Assembly: GCF_036227605.1 (NCBI RefSeq) | Contig: NZ_CP109487.1 | Coordinates: 4,469,501-4,533,500, forward strand | From: Streptomyces sp. NBC_01439 | Lineage (GTDB): Bacteria; Actinomycetota; Actinomycetes; Streptomycetales; Streptomycetaceae | Reading direction: 5' to 3' | DNA: 64,000 bases | Shown: positions 63,674-64,000 of the stretch, piece by piece | Layout of the letters: every line of letters starts with the position of its first letter | Numbering within the stretch: position 1 is the first letter of the stretch | Program-made: the position numbers and the translations under genes | The notes under the pieces: model-generated | The model's database searches: none | The model's input: only the letters and a program-made list of their open reading frames with translations | What the model was told of the DNA's origin: nothing

Positions 63674-64000
63674 CGGACGCCCCGCAACAGCGGGCGGAGC
63701 AGTTCCCAGCCCCTCTCCCGCACGAAGCCCCGGGCGGCCCAGCGCAGCGCCGGTACGGTGACCACCAGTCCTGCGGCGTCCCGCTCCAACACGTGCACCT
63801 CGGCCAGTCGGCGCCGTCCCTCCCGGTCCCGGACCAAGTGCAGCACCAGGGTCAGCGCCGCGGCCAACTGGCTGTGCAGGGCCGCCCGGTCGAGCCCGGC
63901 GGCCGTTCCGAGCGCCTCCAGCCGGGCGGGGACACGGGCCGCGGCATTGGCGTGGACCGTCCCGCAACCCCCCTCGTGCCCGGTGTTCAGGGCGGCGAGC
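63670..64000 (-). CDS. tadA: TadA/CpaF-type secretion ATPase (C-terminal part; rest beyond the right edge)
   Basis: The 3' end of a frame is open to the window edge, about 109 codons. The signature ALNTGHEGGCGTVHANAA lies at the very edge and is the conserved His-box region of CpaF/TadA hexameric ATPases. The rest is the C-terminal helical region. It powers pilus extension or retraction. The stop overlaps the tadB start. Confidence 0.9.
   Translation of the reverse strand, partial: LAALNTGHEGGCGTVHANAAARVPARLEALGTAAGLDRAALHSQLAAALTLVLHLVRDREGRRRLAEVHVLERDAAGLVVTVPALRWAARGFVRERGWELLRPLLRGVR

Overview
This is about 64 kb of chromosome from a high-GC actinomycete, almost certainly a Streptomyces species. 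The support is direct. Gene bodies are very GC-rich, GTG and TTG starts are frequent, and neighbouring genes often overlap by ATGA, GTGA or TGATG. Several genes are Streptomyces hallmarks: a TipA-type thiostrepton-response regulator, BldG with its anti-sigma partner, a WhiJ-like regulator/ATPase/DUF397 triad, and a membrane-fused thymidylate kinase. From memory, gene order matches two S. coelicolor blocks: the folate-ftsH-hpt-tilS-ppa-tipA block, and the holB-tmk-topA-hppA-bldG-tad block. In S. coelicolor these lie more than a hundred genes apart. Here roughly 20 kb separates them.

Layout. 1-2510: a glycine-betaine/choline-type ABC importer with two permeases and a divergent ATPase. 2614-5722: a membrane-anchored esterase divergent from an MprF-like lysyltransferase. 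5925-9549: folP, a SnoaL-like gene, folB, folK and a DUF3180 gene, facing folE. 9655-16404: a minus-strand run of ftsH, hpt, tilS, a zincin and a PBP4-type peptidase, divergent from ppa. 17298-20359: a ThrE-type exporter, an unknown gene and DedA. 20480-23711: tipA, a DrrAB-like ABC pair and padR. 23749-28069: a DinB-like protein, a class B PBP and an aldehyde dehydrogenase. 28070-30156: the WhiJ-like triad. 30477-41719: an accessory-looking stretch with TatA, DUF2786, HxlR/NmrA, an unusual exonuclease/polymerase, an ECF-like sigma factor with a membrane partner, GNAT, a serine hydrolase and two secreted or anchored proteins. 42127-42199: tRNA-Thr(CGU). 42417-57270: a lipoprotein peptidase, holB, the MFS-Tmk fusion, topA, a methyltransferase, a lipoprotein and hppA. 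57538-60993: bldG with its anti-sigma partner, divergent from a DUF1998 helicase. 61058-64000: a tad/Flp pilus operon running off the right edge.

Most of the window is conserved core. The more interesting signals are regulatory: a TipA-type promoter with a 19-bp spacer, a PadR operator pair straddling a near-consensus promoter, a hairpin between the ftsH Shine-Dalgarno and its start codon, a repeated TGCACGTGCA palindrome in the intergenic regions of the WhiJ-like triad, and two short tandem-repeat tracts. I found no CRISPR array, prophage, insertion sequence, rRNA or secondary-metabolite cluster. All family assignments were made by reading motifs, without database searches.
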